NCBI GenBank assembly: GCA_016764135.1
Contig: JAESSL010000431.1
Location: 1-6,005 of the forward strand
DNA: 6,005 bases
Source: Alphaproteobacteria bacterium
GTDB lineage: Bacteria > Pseudomonadota > Alphaproteobacteria > UBA8366 > GCA-2717185
Direction: 5' to 3'
Position numbers and translations under genes: made by a program. Of the stretch, positions 1 through 6,003 are shown piece after piece. Below the pieces are notes generated by a model. The model made no database searches and had not been told where the DNA came from. It saw only the letters and a program-made list of their open reading frames with translations. Every line of letters starts with the position of its first letter. The first letter of the stretch is position 1.

Positions 1-1
1 C

Positions 2-130
2 AGCGACAAAGCGGATTTCCGACTACCGGGACTGCCAATCTCGCTGGACGGCATCCGCCCCGCTTTCGACGCGCCAGCGCCAAAGCTGGGCGCCCATACG
101 CAAATGGTGTTCGACTTCGATGCAGCATGA
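2..130 (+). CDS. C-terminal end of a class III (CaiB/BaiF-type) CoA-transferase, partial
   Basis: The frame beginning at base 2 is open for 42 codons and ends at TGA 128-130; its 5' part lies outside the window. The visible tail reads GLPISLDGIRPAFDAPAP followed by KLGAHT and a short acidic end. Class III CoA-transferases (formyl-CoA transferase, carnitine CoA-transferase, alpha-methylacyl-CoA racemase relatives) typically end with a 'P(I/V)+hydrophobic+S.TP....PAP.LGEHT' segment, and this tail fits that pattern, with LGAHT in place of LGEHT. Such enzymes move CoA between carboxylic acids in the cytoplasm. The substrate cannot be told from the tail. It is on the same strand as mtnP, 85 bp upstream of it, and could be co-transcribed. 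The family call rests on a short motif only; the catalytic Asp lies outside the window. Confidence 0.65.
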   Translation, partial: SDKADFRLPGLPISLDGIRPAFDAPAPKLGAHTQMVFDFDAA

Positions 131-215
131 TAGAGGATATGCAAGGGCTCCTTTAAAGTCCCAGCGCCGCGCAACGCTGAGAAACAGCGCGAAATTGTAT
201 CGGGAAGTTTGACGC

Positions 216-1097
216 ATGGCGGAAACTGGAACCCCGCCGGTCATTGGCGTGATCGGCGGCAGCGGCATATACGACATTGAAGGTTTGACCAATGTCGAAT
301 GGAAAAAAATCGACACGCCGTTTGGCGCCCCGTCCGACGAGATCATGCTCGGAGAACTGGAAGGCCAGAAGATGGCGTTTTTACCGCGCCATGGACGCGG
401 CCACAAAATTCCCCCCAGCGGCCTGAATTTCCGCGCCAACATCGCGGCGCTGAAACAATGCGGCGTCACTGAGATCCTGTCTCTGTCGGCGGTCGGATCG
501 CTGCGGGAAGATTTGGCGCCGGGAACCTTTGTCATTATCGACCAATTTATCGACCGCACCTTTGCGCGGGAAAAATCTTTCTTTGGCGAAGGGCTGGTGG
601 CGCATGTTTCCATGGCCGACCCGGTCTGCGCGCGGCTTGGCGATGCGCTGGCGGAATCCGCAGCGACGCTGGATTTAAATATCGTGCGCGGCGGGACTTA
701 TCTGGTCATGGAAGGACCGCAATTTTCCACCCGCGCGGAATCGGAGTTATATCGATCCTGGGGCTGCGACGTCATTGGCATGACCAACATGCCGGAAGCA
801 AAACTCGCCCGCGAAGCGGAGATGTGTTACGCGACAGTGGCGATGGTTACTGACTTTGATTGCTGGCATGACGATCATGACGCCGTGACCGTTGACGCCG
901 TTATCAAGGTTCTCCTGCAAAACGCCGACAAGGCGCGAGATCTGGTGCGGCATGTTACGCCGGGTCTGAGCAACCGCAAAACCGCCTGTCACGCCGGCTG
1001 CCATACAGCGCTTGATTCCGCGATCATCACGGCGCCCGACGCGCGAGACCCCGCCATGGCGGCGAAGCTGAACGGAATCGCCGGACGAGCCCTGTAG
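216..1097 (+). CDS. mtnP: S-methyl-5'-thioadenosine phosphorylase (MTAP)
   Basis: This cytoplasmic enzyme splits 5'-methylthioadenosine with phosphate into adenine and 5-methylthioribose-1-phosphate, the first step of methionine and adenine salvage from polyamine or quorum-signal synthesis. The 293-residue protein has the usual family length. Visible motifs are the phosphate-binding GGSGIYD (14-20), DTPFGAPSD (33-41), LPRHGRGH (56-63), SAVGSLRE (91-98), IIDQFIDRT (107-115), MEGPQFSTRAES (165-176), GMTNMPEAKLARE (188-200) and TDFDCW (212-217). In human MTAP the two Asp of the matching TDYDCW motif select 6-aminopurines; here they are Asp213 and Asp215, which favours MTAP over guanosine/inosine phosphorylase. 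The ATG at 216 has a modest Shine-Dalgarno, GGGAAG at 202-207, with 8 nt spacing, and the N-terminus fits the family. No apt or mtnA neighbour is visible. It converges on the rhodanese gene downstream. Confidence 0.95.
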   Translation: MAETGTPPVIGVIGGSGIYDIEGLTNVEWKKIDTPFGAPSDEIMLGELEGQKMAFLPRHGRGHKIPPSGLNFRANIAALKQCGVTEILSLSAVGSLREDLAPGTFVIIDQFIDRTFAREKSFFGEGLVAHVSMADPVCARLGDALAESAATLDLNIVRGGTYLVMEGPQFSTRAESELYRSWGCDVIGMTNMPEAKLAREAEMCYATVAMVTDFDCWHDDHDAVTVDAVIKVLLQNADKARDLVRHVTPGLSNRKTACHAGCHTALDSAIITAPDARDPAMAAKLNGIAGRAL

Positions 1098-1169
1098 ATC
1101 CACAGGATCAATCCAGCGACTCAACCCGGTTGTTGGACGCGAACGCGCCGAGTTTTTAAGGTCGTATTA

Positions 1170-1556
1170 TTATGGGTCGTCGATGGGGCCGTCGGCTTCT
1201 TTCCACGCGGTAAAGCCGCCATCAATATGCGCGACGGGTCCAAAGCCCATCTCCTGAAGCGACTGCGCCGCCAATGCCGACCGCCAGCCACTGGCGCAAT
1301 ACAGAACAAATTTATTGCCGCTGGCAAAGACATCCCGATGATATGGACTCTCCGGATCAACCCAGAATTCCAGCATGCCGCGCGGCGCGTGCAGGGCGCC
1401 GGCGACTTTGCCTTCACGCTTAACTTCGCGGACATCGCGGATATCAACAAAGGTCACGGAATCGTCCCCGTGCAGTTTTTTAGCGTCATCGACGGAAATC
1501 GTCTCAATGACGGCGTTCGCTTCTTCAAGAAGCTGCTCATACCCTTTGGTAATCAT
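1170..1556 (-). CDS. Single-domain rhodanese-like sulfurtransferase
   Basis: A 128-residue single rhodanese domain. Rhodaneses carry a persulfide on an active-site cysteine and pass sulfur to acceptors such as cyanide, thioredoxin or biosynthetic partners. The CH2A motif VDIRDVREVKREGKVAGALHAP lies near 37-58 with GALHAPRG at 53-60. The active-site loop CASGWRS (87-93) puts the catalytic residue at Cys87; the C-terminal HIDGGFTAWKE (110-120) is the standard CH2B-like end. No signal peptide is present, so it is probably cytoplasmic. The N-terminus (about 1-20) precedes the domain as a short helix, as in other small bacterial members. ATG at 1554-1556 is preceded by AAGGAC about 5 nt away. It lies downstream of the dienelactone hydrolase gene on the same strand, but a terminator separates them, so it probably has its own weak promoter or depends on read-through. 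The physiological acceptor is unknown. Confidence 0.9.
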   Translation of the reverse strand: MITKGYEQLLEEANAVIETISVDDAKKLHGDDSVTFVDIRDVREVKREGKVAGALHAPRGMLEFWVDPESPYHRDVFASGNKFVLYCASGWRSALAAQSLQEMGFGPVAHIDGGFTAWKEADGPIDDP

Positions 1557-1591
1557 CTGATGTCCTTATCGTTCAGATTGCACAGAGGCGA

Positions 1592-1627
1592 GAGAAAAAG
1601 GGGATCCGCAACGCGCCGCCCCCTTAA
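1592..1627 (-). terminator. Rho-independent terminator after the dienelactone hydrolase gene
   Basis: Read on the minus strand, AAGGGG (1625-1620) pairs with CCCCTT (1603-1598), and a T tract follows at 1599-1595, partly overlapping the stem, then CTCTC. A smaller inner CGC/GCG pairing in the 16-nt loop could strengthen it. It lies 20-55 bp after the hydrolase stop codon. The plus-strand side has only TTAAAT after the hairpin, so it is mainly a minus-strand terminator. It probably ends the run that begins with prs or rplY. No folding energy was computed. Confidence 0.65.
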
Positions 1628-1647
1628 ATCAACGCCGACTTGACGAC

Positions 1648-2316
1648 TTAACCGACATGCTTGGCGAAGAACGCGTTGGTGCGCTCGCGGGCCAATTTAC
1701 AACTGGCTTCATCATACGATCCGCGATGGTCGCAATTGAAGCCATGATCGGCGGGATAAACATTCACGTCTGAATCGGGCTGCGCCGCCTTGATAGCGTC
1801 AACGTCATCAAGCGGGATGCCCGCGTCGCGCTCGCCGAAATGCATCAGGCTGGCGGCATTCATTTTCTCATTTTTGAAGGGAATGATCTGACCGCCGTAA
1901 TACACGACAGAGGCCGACACGTCATCAATGCGTGTCCCGCTCAGGAACGACAGCGTCCCGCCCCAGCAATACCCAACCGTGCCAACTTTACCGGCGCTTT
2001 TAACCGCCGCAACGGCGGCTTCCAGATCCTTGACCGCATCGTCATAACTGGCGCTGTCCTTGAGATCGCGCCCGGCGACAATATCATCGCCCTCATACCC
2101 AAGCTCTACGCCTGTTTTTTGACGATCAAATACGGCCGGTGAAATGGCCAGATAGCCATCAGCGGCGTAGCTGTCCGTCACTTCGCGGATATGCTTGTTA
2201 ACGCCAAAAATTTCCTGAATGACGACAATCGCCCCTTTGGGCGTCCCTGTCGGCTCGGCGCGATAGGCGTCGAAAGTGTGTCCGTCGCTGGCCGTCAGTT
2301 TAATCATTTCGCCCAT
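1648..2316 (-). CDS. Dienelactone hydrolase family protein (alpha/beta hydrolase)
   Basis: A 222-residue cytoplasmic alpha/beta hydrolase of the dienelactone hydrolase family, whose reference member opens dienelactone to maleylacetate in chloroaromatic degradation. Many chromosomal members have unknown ester or lactone substrates. Visible features: QEIFGVN (34-40) with Glu35 matching the family's conserved Glu; the nucleophile elbow GYCWGG (115-120) with Cys117; GERDAGIP (161-168) with Asp164 as the probable acid; and ADHGFNCDHR (189-198) with His191 as the probable base. A Cys-Asp-His triad is therefore complete. The length matches the family. The frame stays open upstream to 2580, but that part is antisense to ychF. 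The ATG at 2314-2316 has an excellent Shine-Dalgarno (GGGGAGGA) and gives the expected N-terminus MGEMIKL. No aromatic-degradation genes are near, so a catabolic role is not supported. Confidence 0.92.
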   Translation of the reverse strand: MGEMIKLTASDGHTFDAYRAEPTGTPKGAIVVIQEIFGVNKHIREVTDSYAADGYLAISPAVFDRQKTGVELGYEGDDIVAGRDLKDSASYDDAVKDLEAAVAAVKSAGKVGTVGYCWGGTLSFLSGTRIDDVSASVVYYGGQIIPFKNEKMNAASLMHFGERDAGIPLDDVDAIKAAQPDSDVNVYPADHGFNCDHRGSYDEASCKLARERTNAFFAKHVG

Positions 2317-2323
2317 AAACAAA

Positions 2324-2331
2324 TCCTCCCC
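2324..2331 (-). promoter_or_regulatory. Strong ribosome-binding site deciding the hydrolase start
   Basis: On the minus strand GGGGAGGA stands 7 nt before the ATG at 2316. It is the strongest Shine-Dalgarno seen in the window and rules out the longer in-frame extension to 2580. Confidence 0.85.
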
Positions 2332-2382
2332 TATATGAATTTTATATCCTGGATGAACATTATACCCCGGATGGATATTATA
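2329..2382 (-). repeat. Three tandem 18-bp repeats with -10-like boxes between ychF and the hydrolase gene
   Basis: On the minus strand three contiguous 18-bp units occupy 2382-2365, 2364-2347 and 2346-2329. They begin TATAATATCCATCC, TATAATGTTCATCC and TATAAAATTCATAT. Pairwise identity by eye is 14/18 (units 1 and 2) and 13/18 (the other two pairs). Units 1 and 2 carry an exact sigma70 -10 consensus and unit 3 carries TATAAA. The ychF stop codon lies inside unit 1, and the end of unit 3 runs into the hydrolase Shine-Dalgarno. No good -35 hexamer is visible at 16-18 nt from any of the boxes. The array fills nearly all of the 61-bp gap. It may be the hydrolase promoter with duplicated -10 boxes or a phased protein-binding site; both are inference. 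Confidence 0.6.
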
Positions 2383-3476
2383 CGTTGAAGCGGAACAACA
2401 TGAGATCACCGTCCTGGACGATGTACTCCTTGCCTTCGAGGCGCATTTTGCCAGCATCCTTGGCGCCCTGCTCGCCATCGAATTTGATGAAATCATCATA
2501 TCCGATCGTTTCAGCGCGAATGAAGCCCTTTTCGAAATCGCTGTGGATTTCACCCGCAGCGTTTGGCGCCGTAGCGCCATTTTTGACCGTCCAGGCCCGC
2601 GTTTCCTTTGGCCCTGACGTCAAAAAGGTGATGAGGTCGAGAAGCGTGTATCCTTCGCGGATGATTCGCGTCAGGCCCGTTTCCGAAAGGCCAAGCGTTT
2701 CCAGAAACTCGCTTTTTTCTTCTTCGGATTCAAGTTGCGCCACTTCGGACTCAATCGCCGCCGAGATAACAACGCAGCCCTGACCTTGCGCCTTCGCCAT
2801 TTCAGCCACCTTCTCGGAATAGGCGTTTCCGGTCGCAGCGCTTTCCTCATCGACGTTGCACCGTACAGGACGGGCTTGGCGGTAATGAGCTGAAGCGCAT
2901 CGGCGATAGGCTGTTCTTCATTCGAGAATTCAACCGTACGGGCAGGTCTTCCATCCTGTAACGCTTCCAGCAACCGCGCCATCACCGGCTCCTGGCGTTT
3001 GGCTTCGGCGTCGCCGCCCTTGGCGCGCTTGGACGCCATGTCATGGCGCCGCTCCAGACTATCCAGATCAGCCAGCATCAATTCCGTTTCAACGGTTTCC
3101 GCATCGCGCACCGGATCCACATCGCCTTCAACATGGGTAATGTCGCCGCTGTCGAAACACCGCAGAACGTGAATGATCGCCGACACTTCGCGAATATGGC
3201 CCAAAAACTGGTTCCCCAGCCCTTCGCCTTGGGAGGCGCCGCGCACCAACCCGGCGATGTCGACAAATTCCAGAAACGTCGGCACGGCCTTTACCGACTT
3301 GCTCAACGTAGCGGCGCGCTCCAGGCGCTCATCGGGCACCGCGACGCGACCGGTATTCGGCTCGATCGTGCAAAAGGATAATTCGCCGCCTCTGCCGCCG
3401 CCGTACTGGTCAACGCATTAAACAGGGTCGATTTCCCGACATTGGGAAGTCCAACAATACCGCAATTGAAGCCCAT
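2378..3476 (-). pseudogene. ychF: ychF (OLA1/YchF ribosome-associated P-loop ATPase), interrupted by two frameshifts
   Basis: YchF is an Obg-related P-loop NTPase that binds ribosomes and prefers ATP; in E. coli it affects translation fidelity and oxidative-stress responses. The gene starts at ATG 3476 (GGAGAG 8 nt upstream, inside the end of pth) with G1 motif GLPNVGKS. Frame 1 then fails after NYPF: the family's NYPFCTIEPNTG needs one more T in the run at 3375-3372, and as read translation stops at 3305-3303 after 57 codons. The second segment holds VDIAGLVRGASQGEGLGNQF (G3) and runs to KPVLY. A second missing base near 2859-2864 breaks the expected VLYVCNVDEES (G4). The third segment carries the TGS-domain end, including KETRAWT, GEIHSDFEKGF and DAGKMRLEGKEYIVQDGD, to the TAA at 2380-2378. 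Adding two bases gives 366 residues, close to the 363 of E. coli YchF. No other damage is visible, so sequencing error is as likely as real inactivation. Confidence 0.93.
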
Positions 3477-3480
3477 TGGC

Positions 3481-4101
3481 TCAACTCTCCGTTGATGTTG
3501 ATTTTGGTGATTTTGGCTTTGGCGGCGCCAAACGTAGCGCCACTTTGGTCATGAATTGACTATGTCCGTCCGAGGGTCCATCTGGCGCAAGCAAATCGGC
3601 GGATTCGGATATGGCGTCGATCAGAGTCTCGATCAATGGCGTTTCCGCCTTTGAAAAATCACTCAACACATGCCCGTGGACACGCGACTTCTCGCCCGGA
3701 TGACCGATTCCGACGCGCATCCGCTGGAAGTCCGGTCCAATATGAGCGTTGATGCTGCGCAACCCGTTATGGCCCGCCAGACCGCCGCCTTTACGCAGAC
3801 GGATCTTGCCGGGGACCAAATCGAGTTCGTCATGGATAACAAGAACGTCGGATGGCGCGAGTTTATAAAACCGCATCGCTTCGCCAACCGCACGACCGGA
3901 TTCATTCATGAAGGTCGTGGGCTTGATCACCAGAACCTTCTCTCCCGCCAGCTTACCTTCCGCGACCAGAGACTGAAACCGGGCGCGATAAGCGCCAAAC
4001 CCATGGCGGTGGACAATTTCGTCCACCGCCATGAATCCGATATTGTGTCGGTTTTTTTCGTATTTCGGCCCAGGGTTGCCAAGACCGATTAGAAGCAACA
4101 C
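3481..4101 (-). CDS. pth: Peptidyl-tRNA hydrolase
   Basis: Pth cleaves the ester bond of peptidyl-tRNAs that drop off ribosomes, recycling tRNA; it is essential in most bacteria and acts in the cytoplasm. The 206-residue protein shows GLGNPGPKYEKNRHNIGF (6-23), with Asn9 and the catalytic His19, then KPTTFMNESG (60-69) with Asn66, HDELDL (90-95) with Asp91, and GGLAGHNGLRSI (106-117) with Asn112. These match E. coli Asn10, His20, Asn68, Asp93 and Asn114. The C-terminus beyond about 192 is a Pro/Lys/Ser-rich tail outside the conserved core. Translation begins at a GTG (4101-4099), which places the conserved GLGNPG at residue 6 as expected; GAGGAG at 4115-4110, 8 nt upstream, is the ribosome-binding site and directly precedes the rplY stop codon. 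The gap to rplY is 5 bp and to ychF 4 bp, so the three are one operon, probably translationally coupled. Confidence 0.97.
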   Translation of the reverse strand: MLLLIGLGNPGPKYEKNRHNIGFMAVDEIVHRHGFGAYRARFQSLVAEGKLAGEKVLVIKPTTFMNESGRAVGEAMRFYKLAPSDVLVIHDELDLVPGKIRLRKGGGLAGHNGLRSINAHIGPDFQRMRVGIGHPGEKSRVHGHVLSDFSKAETPLIETLIDAISESADLLAPDGPSDGHSQFMTKVALRLAPPKPKSPKSTSTES

Positions 4102-4106
4102 GAAAA

Positions 4107-4775
4107 TTACTCCTCGGAGCTTTCTTCGCCATCGGCGCCATCGGCCGCCGCTTCAGCGCCCTCTTCACCCTCGACGCCTTCTTCGACCTCAACTTCTTCT
4201 TCCATCACGCTCGGCGCGGCGATTGTCGCAATCGTGAAATCACGATCCGTAATCGTCGGCGTTACGCCGTCCGGCACGCTGACCGCACTGAAGTGGATGC
4301 TGTCGCCGATATCGACCCCGGACAAATCGACGTCAATCGATTGCGGAATTGCGTCGACCATACAAGTAACTTCGATGGTGTAGCGAACGACATTCAGAAC
4401 GCCACCGCGTTTCAAGCCAACGGATTCCTCTTCGTTCAGGAAGCGGCAAGGCACTTCGACCGTCACCGTCGTCGACGCAGAAACCCGAAGGAAGTCTACA
4501 TGTTGCGGTACGTCGGTGACCGGATGAAATTGGACATCACGGGCCAGGACACGTTCGATCTTGCTGCCGTCGATTTCAACATCGTAGACAGTCGAGAAAA
4601 AAGTGCCTGCACGCAGGCCCTTCATAATCTCGCGGGGGTCGACAGAAATAAGAACCGGGGTTTTCTTGTCACCGTAGACAACACAGGGAACTCGACCGGC
4701 GCGGCGAGTGGCGCGGGCGGCCCCCTTGCCTGCCCCCTCCTTCAGCTCCGCTGGCAATACGCTTGCTTCACTCAT
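4107..4775 (-). CDS. rplY: 50S ribosomal protein L25, long CTC form
   Basis: L25 binds 5S rRNA in the large ribosomal subunit; the longer form, named CTC after the B. subtilis general-stress protein, adds a C-terminal beta domain. The 222-residue product shows the N-terminal 5S-binding region (about 7-97) with GAARATRRAGRVPCVVYG (18-35) and RDVQFHPVTDVPQHVDFLRV (79-98). The second domain (about 100-190) includes VDLSGVDIGDSIHFS (149-163). The last 30 or so residues, from about 191, are almost only Glu, Gly, Ala and Asp, a disordered acidic tail common in long L25 proteins but marked here. ATG at 4775 is preceded by GGAGA at 4785-4781. It is the first gene of the tight rplY-pth-ychF set and is separated from prs by 174 bp, so a promoter of its own is likely. 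Confidence 0.96.
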   Translation of the reverse strand: MSEASVLPAELKEGAGKGAARATRRAGRVPCVVYGDKKTPVLISVDPREIMKGLRAGTFFSTVYDVEIDGSKIERVLARDVQFHPVTDVPQHVDFLRVSASTTVTVEVPCRFLNEEESVGLKRGGVLNVVRYTIEVTCMVDAIPQSIDVDLSGVDIGDSIHFSAVSVPDGVTPTITDRDFTIATIAAPSVMEEEVEVEEGVEGEEGAEAAADGADGEESSEE

Positions 4776-4949
4776 AATAATCTCCAGTTTGTGGGCGGCG
4801 CCCGCCTCCAGGGGTGTCGGCGCCTAGGCGTTACGACAAAATTCAGGCGCGCCCGAACTTTATCGTTTAGAACGCGCCCTTTTACGCTTCTATAGTTTAA
4901 TGCGCAAACTGAAAATTACGGGCGCGGCGTCGTATAGGACCAGCAAAGC
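4776..4949. other. prs-rplY intergenic region with palindromes and GGGCGCG repeats
   Basis: This 174-bp gap is non-coding as far as I can see. It holds a perfect 10-bp palindrome, CGCCTAGGCG, at 4821-4830 and a GC-rich inverted element GGGC-GGC-GCCC at 4793-4803 just upstream of the rplY ribosome-binding site. The heptamer CGCGCCC occurs at 4848-4854 and 4873-4879 (25 bp apart) and once inverted at 4920-4926. On the minus strand a TATAGA box lies in ATTAAACTATAGAAGCG, about 4887-4903, with no convincing -35. No hairpin with a T tract follows prs, so read-through from prs into rplY is possible. A regulatory role is inference. Confidence 0.4.
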
Positions 4950-5885
4950 TTAATCGAACAGGCTGGAAACCGATTCATTCTCCGCAATTCGGCGAATGGC
5001 TTCCGCCAAAAGCGGCGCAATAGAGATCTGCCGTATATTCTGGGCGACCCGCATGGCCTCGGTCGCCTGAATGCTATCCATCACAATCAGGCTCTCCAGC
5101 GGCGATGACGCAACGCGCGACACAGCGCCGCCGGACAGGACGCCATGGGTTGTATAGGCTTGAACCGATGAGGCGCCCGCCTGCTTCAACGCTTCCGCCG
5201 CGTTGCAGAGGGTTCCGGCCGAATCCACGATGTCGTCGACCAGCACGCAACGCCGCCCTTCAACATCGCCAATAATATTCATGACTTCCGAAACACCCGC
5301 TTTTTCGCGGCGTTTATCGATAATGGCGAGATCCGCCTCAATGCGCTTGGCGATGTCACGGGCGCGCACGACGCCGCCAACATCCGGCGACACAATCACA
5401 ATCTCTTCACCGTTTTTGCCGGTTTCAACGATATCCTGCGCAAACAACGGGCCGCCAATCAGATTGTCGGTGGGGATATCGAAGAACCCTCGAATTTGCG
5501 CCGCATGCAAATCCATGGTCAGCACGCGGTCCGCGCCAGCTTTGGTGATAAGGTTGGCGACCAGCTTCGCGGAGATTGGCGTCCGGGGTCCGGTTTTGCG
5601 ATCCTGTCGCGCATACCCATAATACGGCATTACCGCTGTGATGCGGCTTGCGGAACCTCGTCGCAGCGCATCGATGCAAACCAGCAGCTCCATCAAATTA
5701 TCATTGGCGGGATAGCTGGTCGACTGAATGACGAAGATATCCTCGCCACGCACGTTTTCCAGAATTTCAACGAAGACTTCCATATCGGAGAAGCGTCGAA
5801 TGGAGGCTTTCGTCAATGGAACGTTCAGACACGCCGCAATCGCTTCTGCCAAGGGACGGTTGCTGTTGCCACTCAGAATTTTCAT
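4950..5885 (-). CDS. prs: Ribose-phosphate pyrophosphokinase (PRPP synthetase)
   Basis: Prs transfers pyrophosphate from ATP to ribose-5-phosphate, making PRPP for purine, pyrimidine, histidine, tryptophan and NAD synthesis. The 311-residue protein is of standard class I length. Visible motifs: GNSNRPLAEAIA (6-17), RRFSDMEVFVE (30-40), NDNLMELLVCIDALRR (61-76), MPYYGYARQDRK (86-97) in the ATP-binding/flexible loop, DLHAAQIRGFFDIP (125-138) with metal-binding His127, SPDVGGVVRARDIAKR (166-181), the DKRREK catalytic loop (190-195), and the PRPP-binding VLVDDIVDSAGT (214-225). All key elements are present. ATG at 5885-5883 overlaps the TGA of an upstream frame (ATGA), and AAGGA lies about 8 nt before the start, so translation may be coupled to the preceding gene. 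The gene is intact, unlike ychF downstream. Confidence 0.97.
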   Translation of the reverse strand: MKILSGNSNRPLAEAIAACLNVPLTKASIRRFSDMEVFVEILENVRGEDIFVIQSTSYPANDNLMELLVCIDALRRGSASRITAVMPYYGYARQDRKTGPRTPISAKLVANLITKAGADRVLTMDLHAAQIRGFFDIPTDNLIGGPLFAQDIVETGKNGEEIVIVSPDVGGVVRARDIAKRIEADLAIIDKRREKAGVSEVMNIIGDVEGRRCVLVDDIVDSAGTLCNAAEALKQAGASSVQAYTTHGVLSGGAVSRVASSPLESLIVMDSIQATEAMRVAQNIRQISIAPLLAEAIRRIAENESVSSLFD

Positions 5886-6003
5886 GCCGAGTCCTTGATT
5901 TCGCGCTCAATCGGCGCTTCGGTGAGGATATAATCCAAATTTACATGAAGACGGCCACTCGATCACAACGCGCCCGGATCGCCGCCAGCGCAATGGGCCG
6001 GAG
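5882..6003 (-). CDS. 3' end of an unidentified gene upstream of prs, probably frameshifted
   Basis: I do not recognise this fragment. In the frame ending at TGA 5884-5882 the last residues read VNLDYILTEAPIEREIKDSA, which looks like a real protein end and overlaps the prs start by four bases (ATGA). That frame is closed upstream by a TGA at 5965-5963. A second frame entering from the window edge reads LRPIALAAIRARCDRVAVFM, has GC-rich third positions and stops at TAA 5943-5941. The two frames are offset as if one base were missing between 5944 and 5962; inserting one base just after the GTCTTC codons would give RVAVFHVNLDYILTE. This direction of error is the same as in ychF. The fragment is too short to name a family, and the joined reading is inference. 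Confidence 0.4.

Noticed and set aside
150..163. CTTTAAAG palindrome between the CoA-transferase tail and mtnP as an operator or promoter
   Set aside because: It is a short AT palindrome with no flanking symmetry of note and no -35/-10 pair at proper spacing.
23..613. 196-codon minus-strand open frame opposite mtnP
   Set aside because: It is antisense to a clear mtnP and to the CoA-transferase tail, shows no recognisable motif, and is explained by the GC-rich codon bias of the real genes.
1097..1157. Terminator after mtnP
   Set aside because: A GATCC-ACA-GGATC hairpin (1097-1109) lacks a T tract, and the T5 at 1153-1157 follows only a three-pair CGC/GCG stem. Neither is convincing alone, though the convergent gene layout makes some terminator here likely.
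2317..2580. In-frame extension of the hydrolase by 88 codons at the N-terminus
   Set aside because: It lies antisense-offset within the ychF coding region and the repeat array, gives a low-complexity Ser/Arg-rich sequence unlike the family, and ignores the very good ribosome-binding site before ATG 2316.
3372..3375. Programmed ribosomal frameshifting to rescue ychF
   Set aside because: The first site has only a four-T run without a canonical tandem-slip heptamer, the second site (near 2861) is not slippery at all, and I know of no frameshift-expressed YchF. Two independent programmed shifts in one housekeeping gene are implausible.
4293..4895. 200-codon plus-strand open frame across rplY and its leader
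   Set aside because: It is antisense to rplY, and its translated sequence has no family features.
5496..5933. 145-codon plus-strand open frame opposite prs
   Set aside because: It is antisense to the intact, motif-complete prs, with no plausible protein features.
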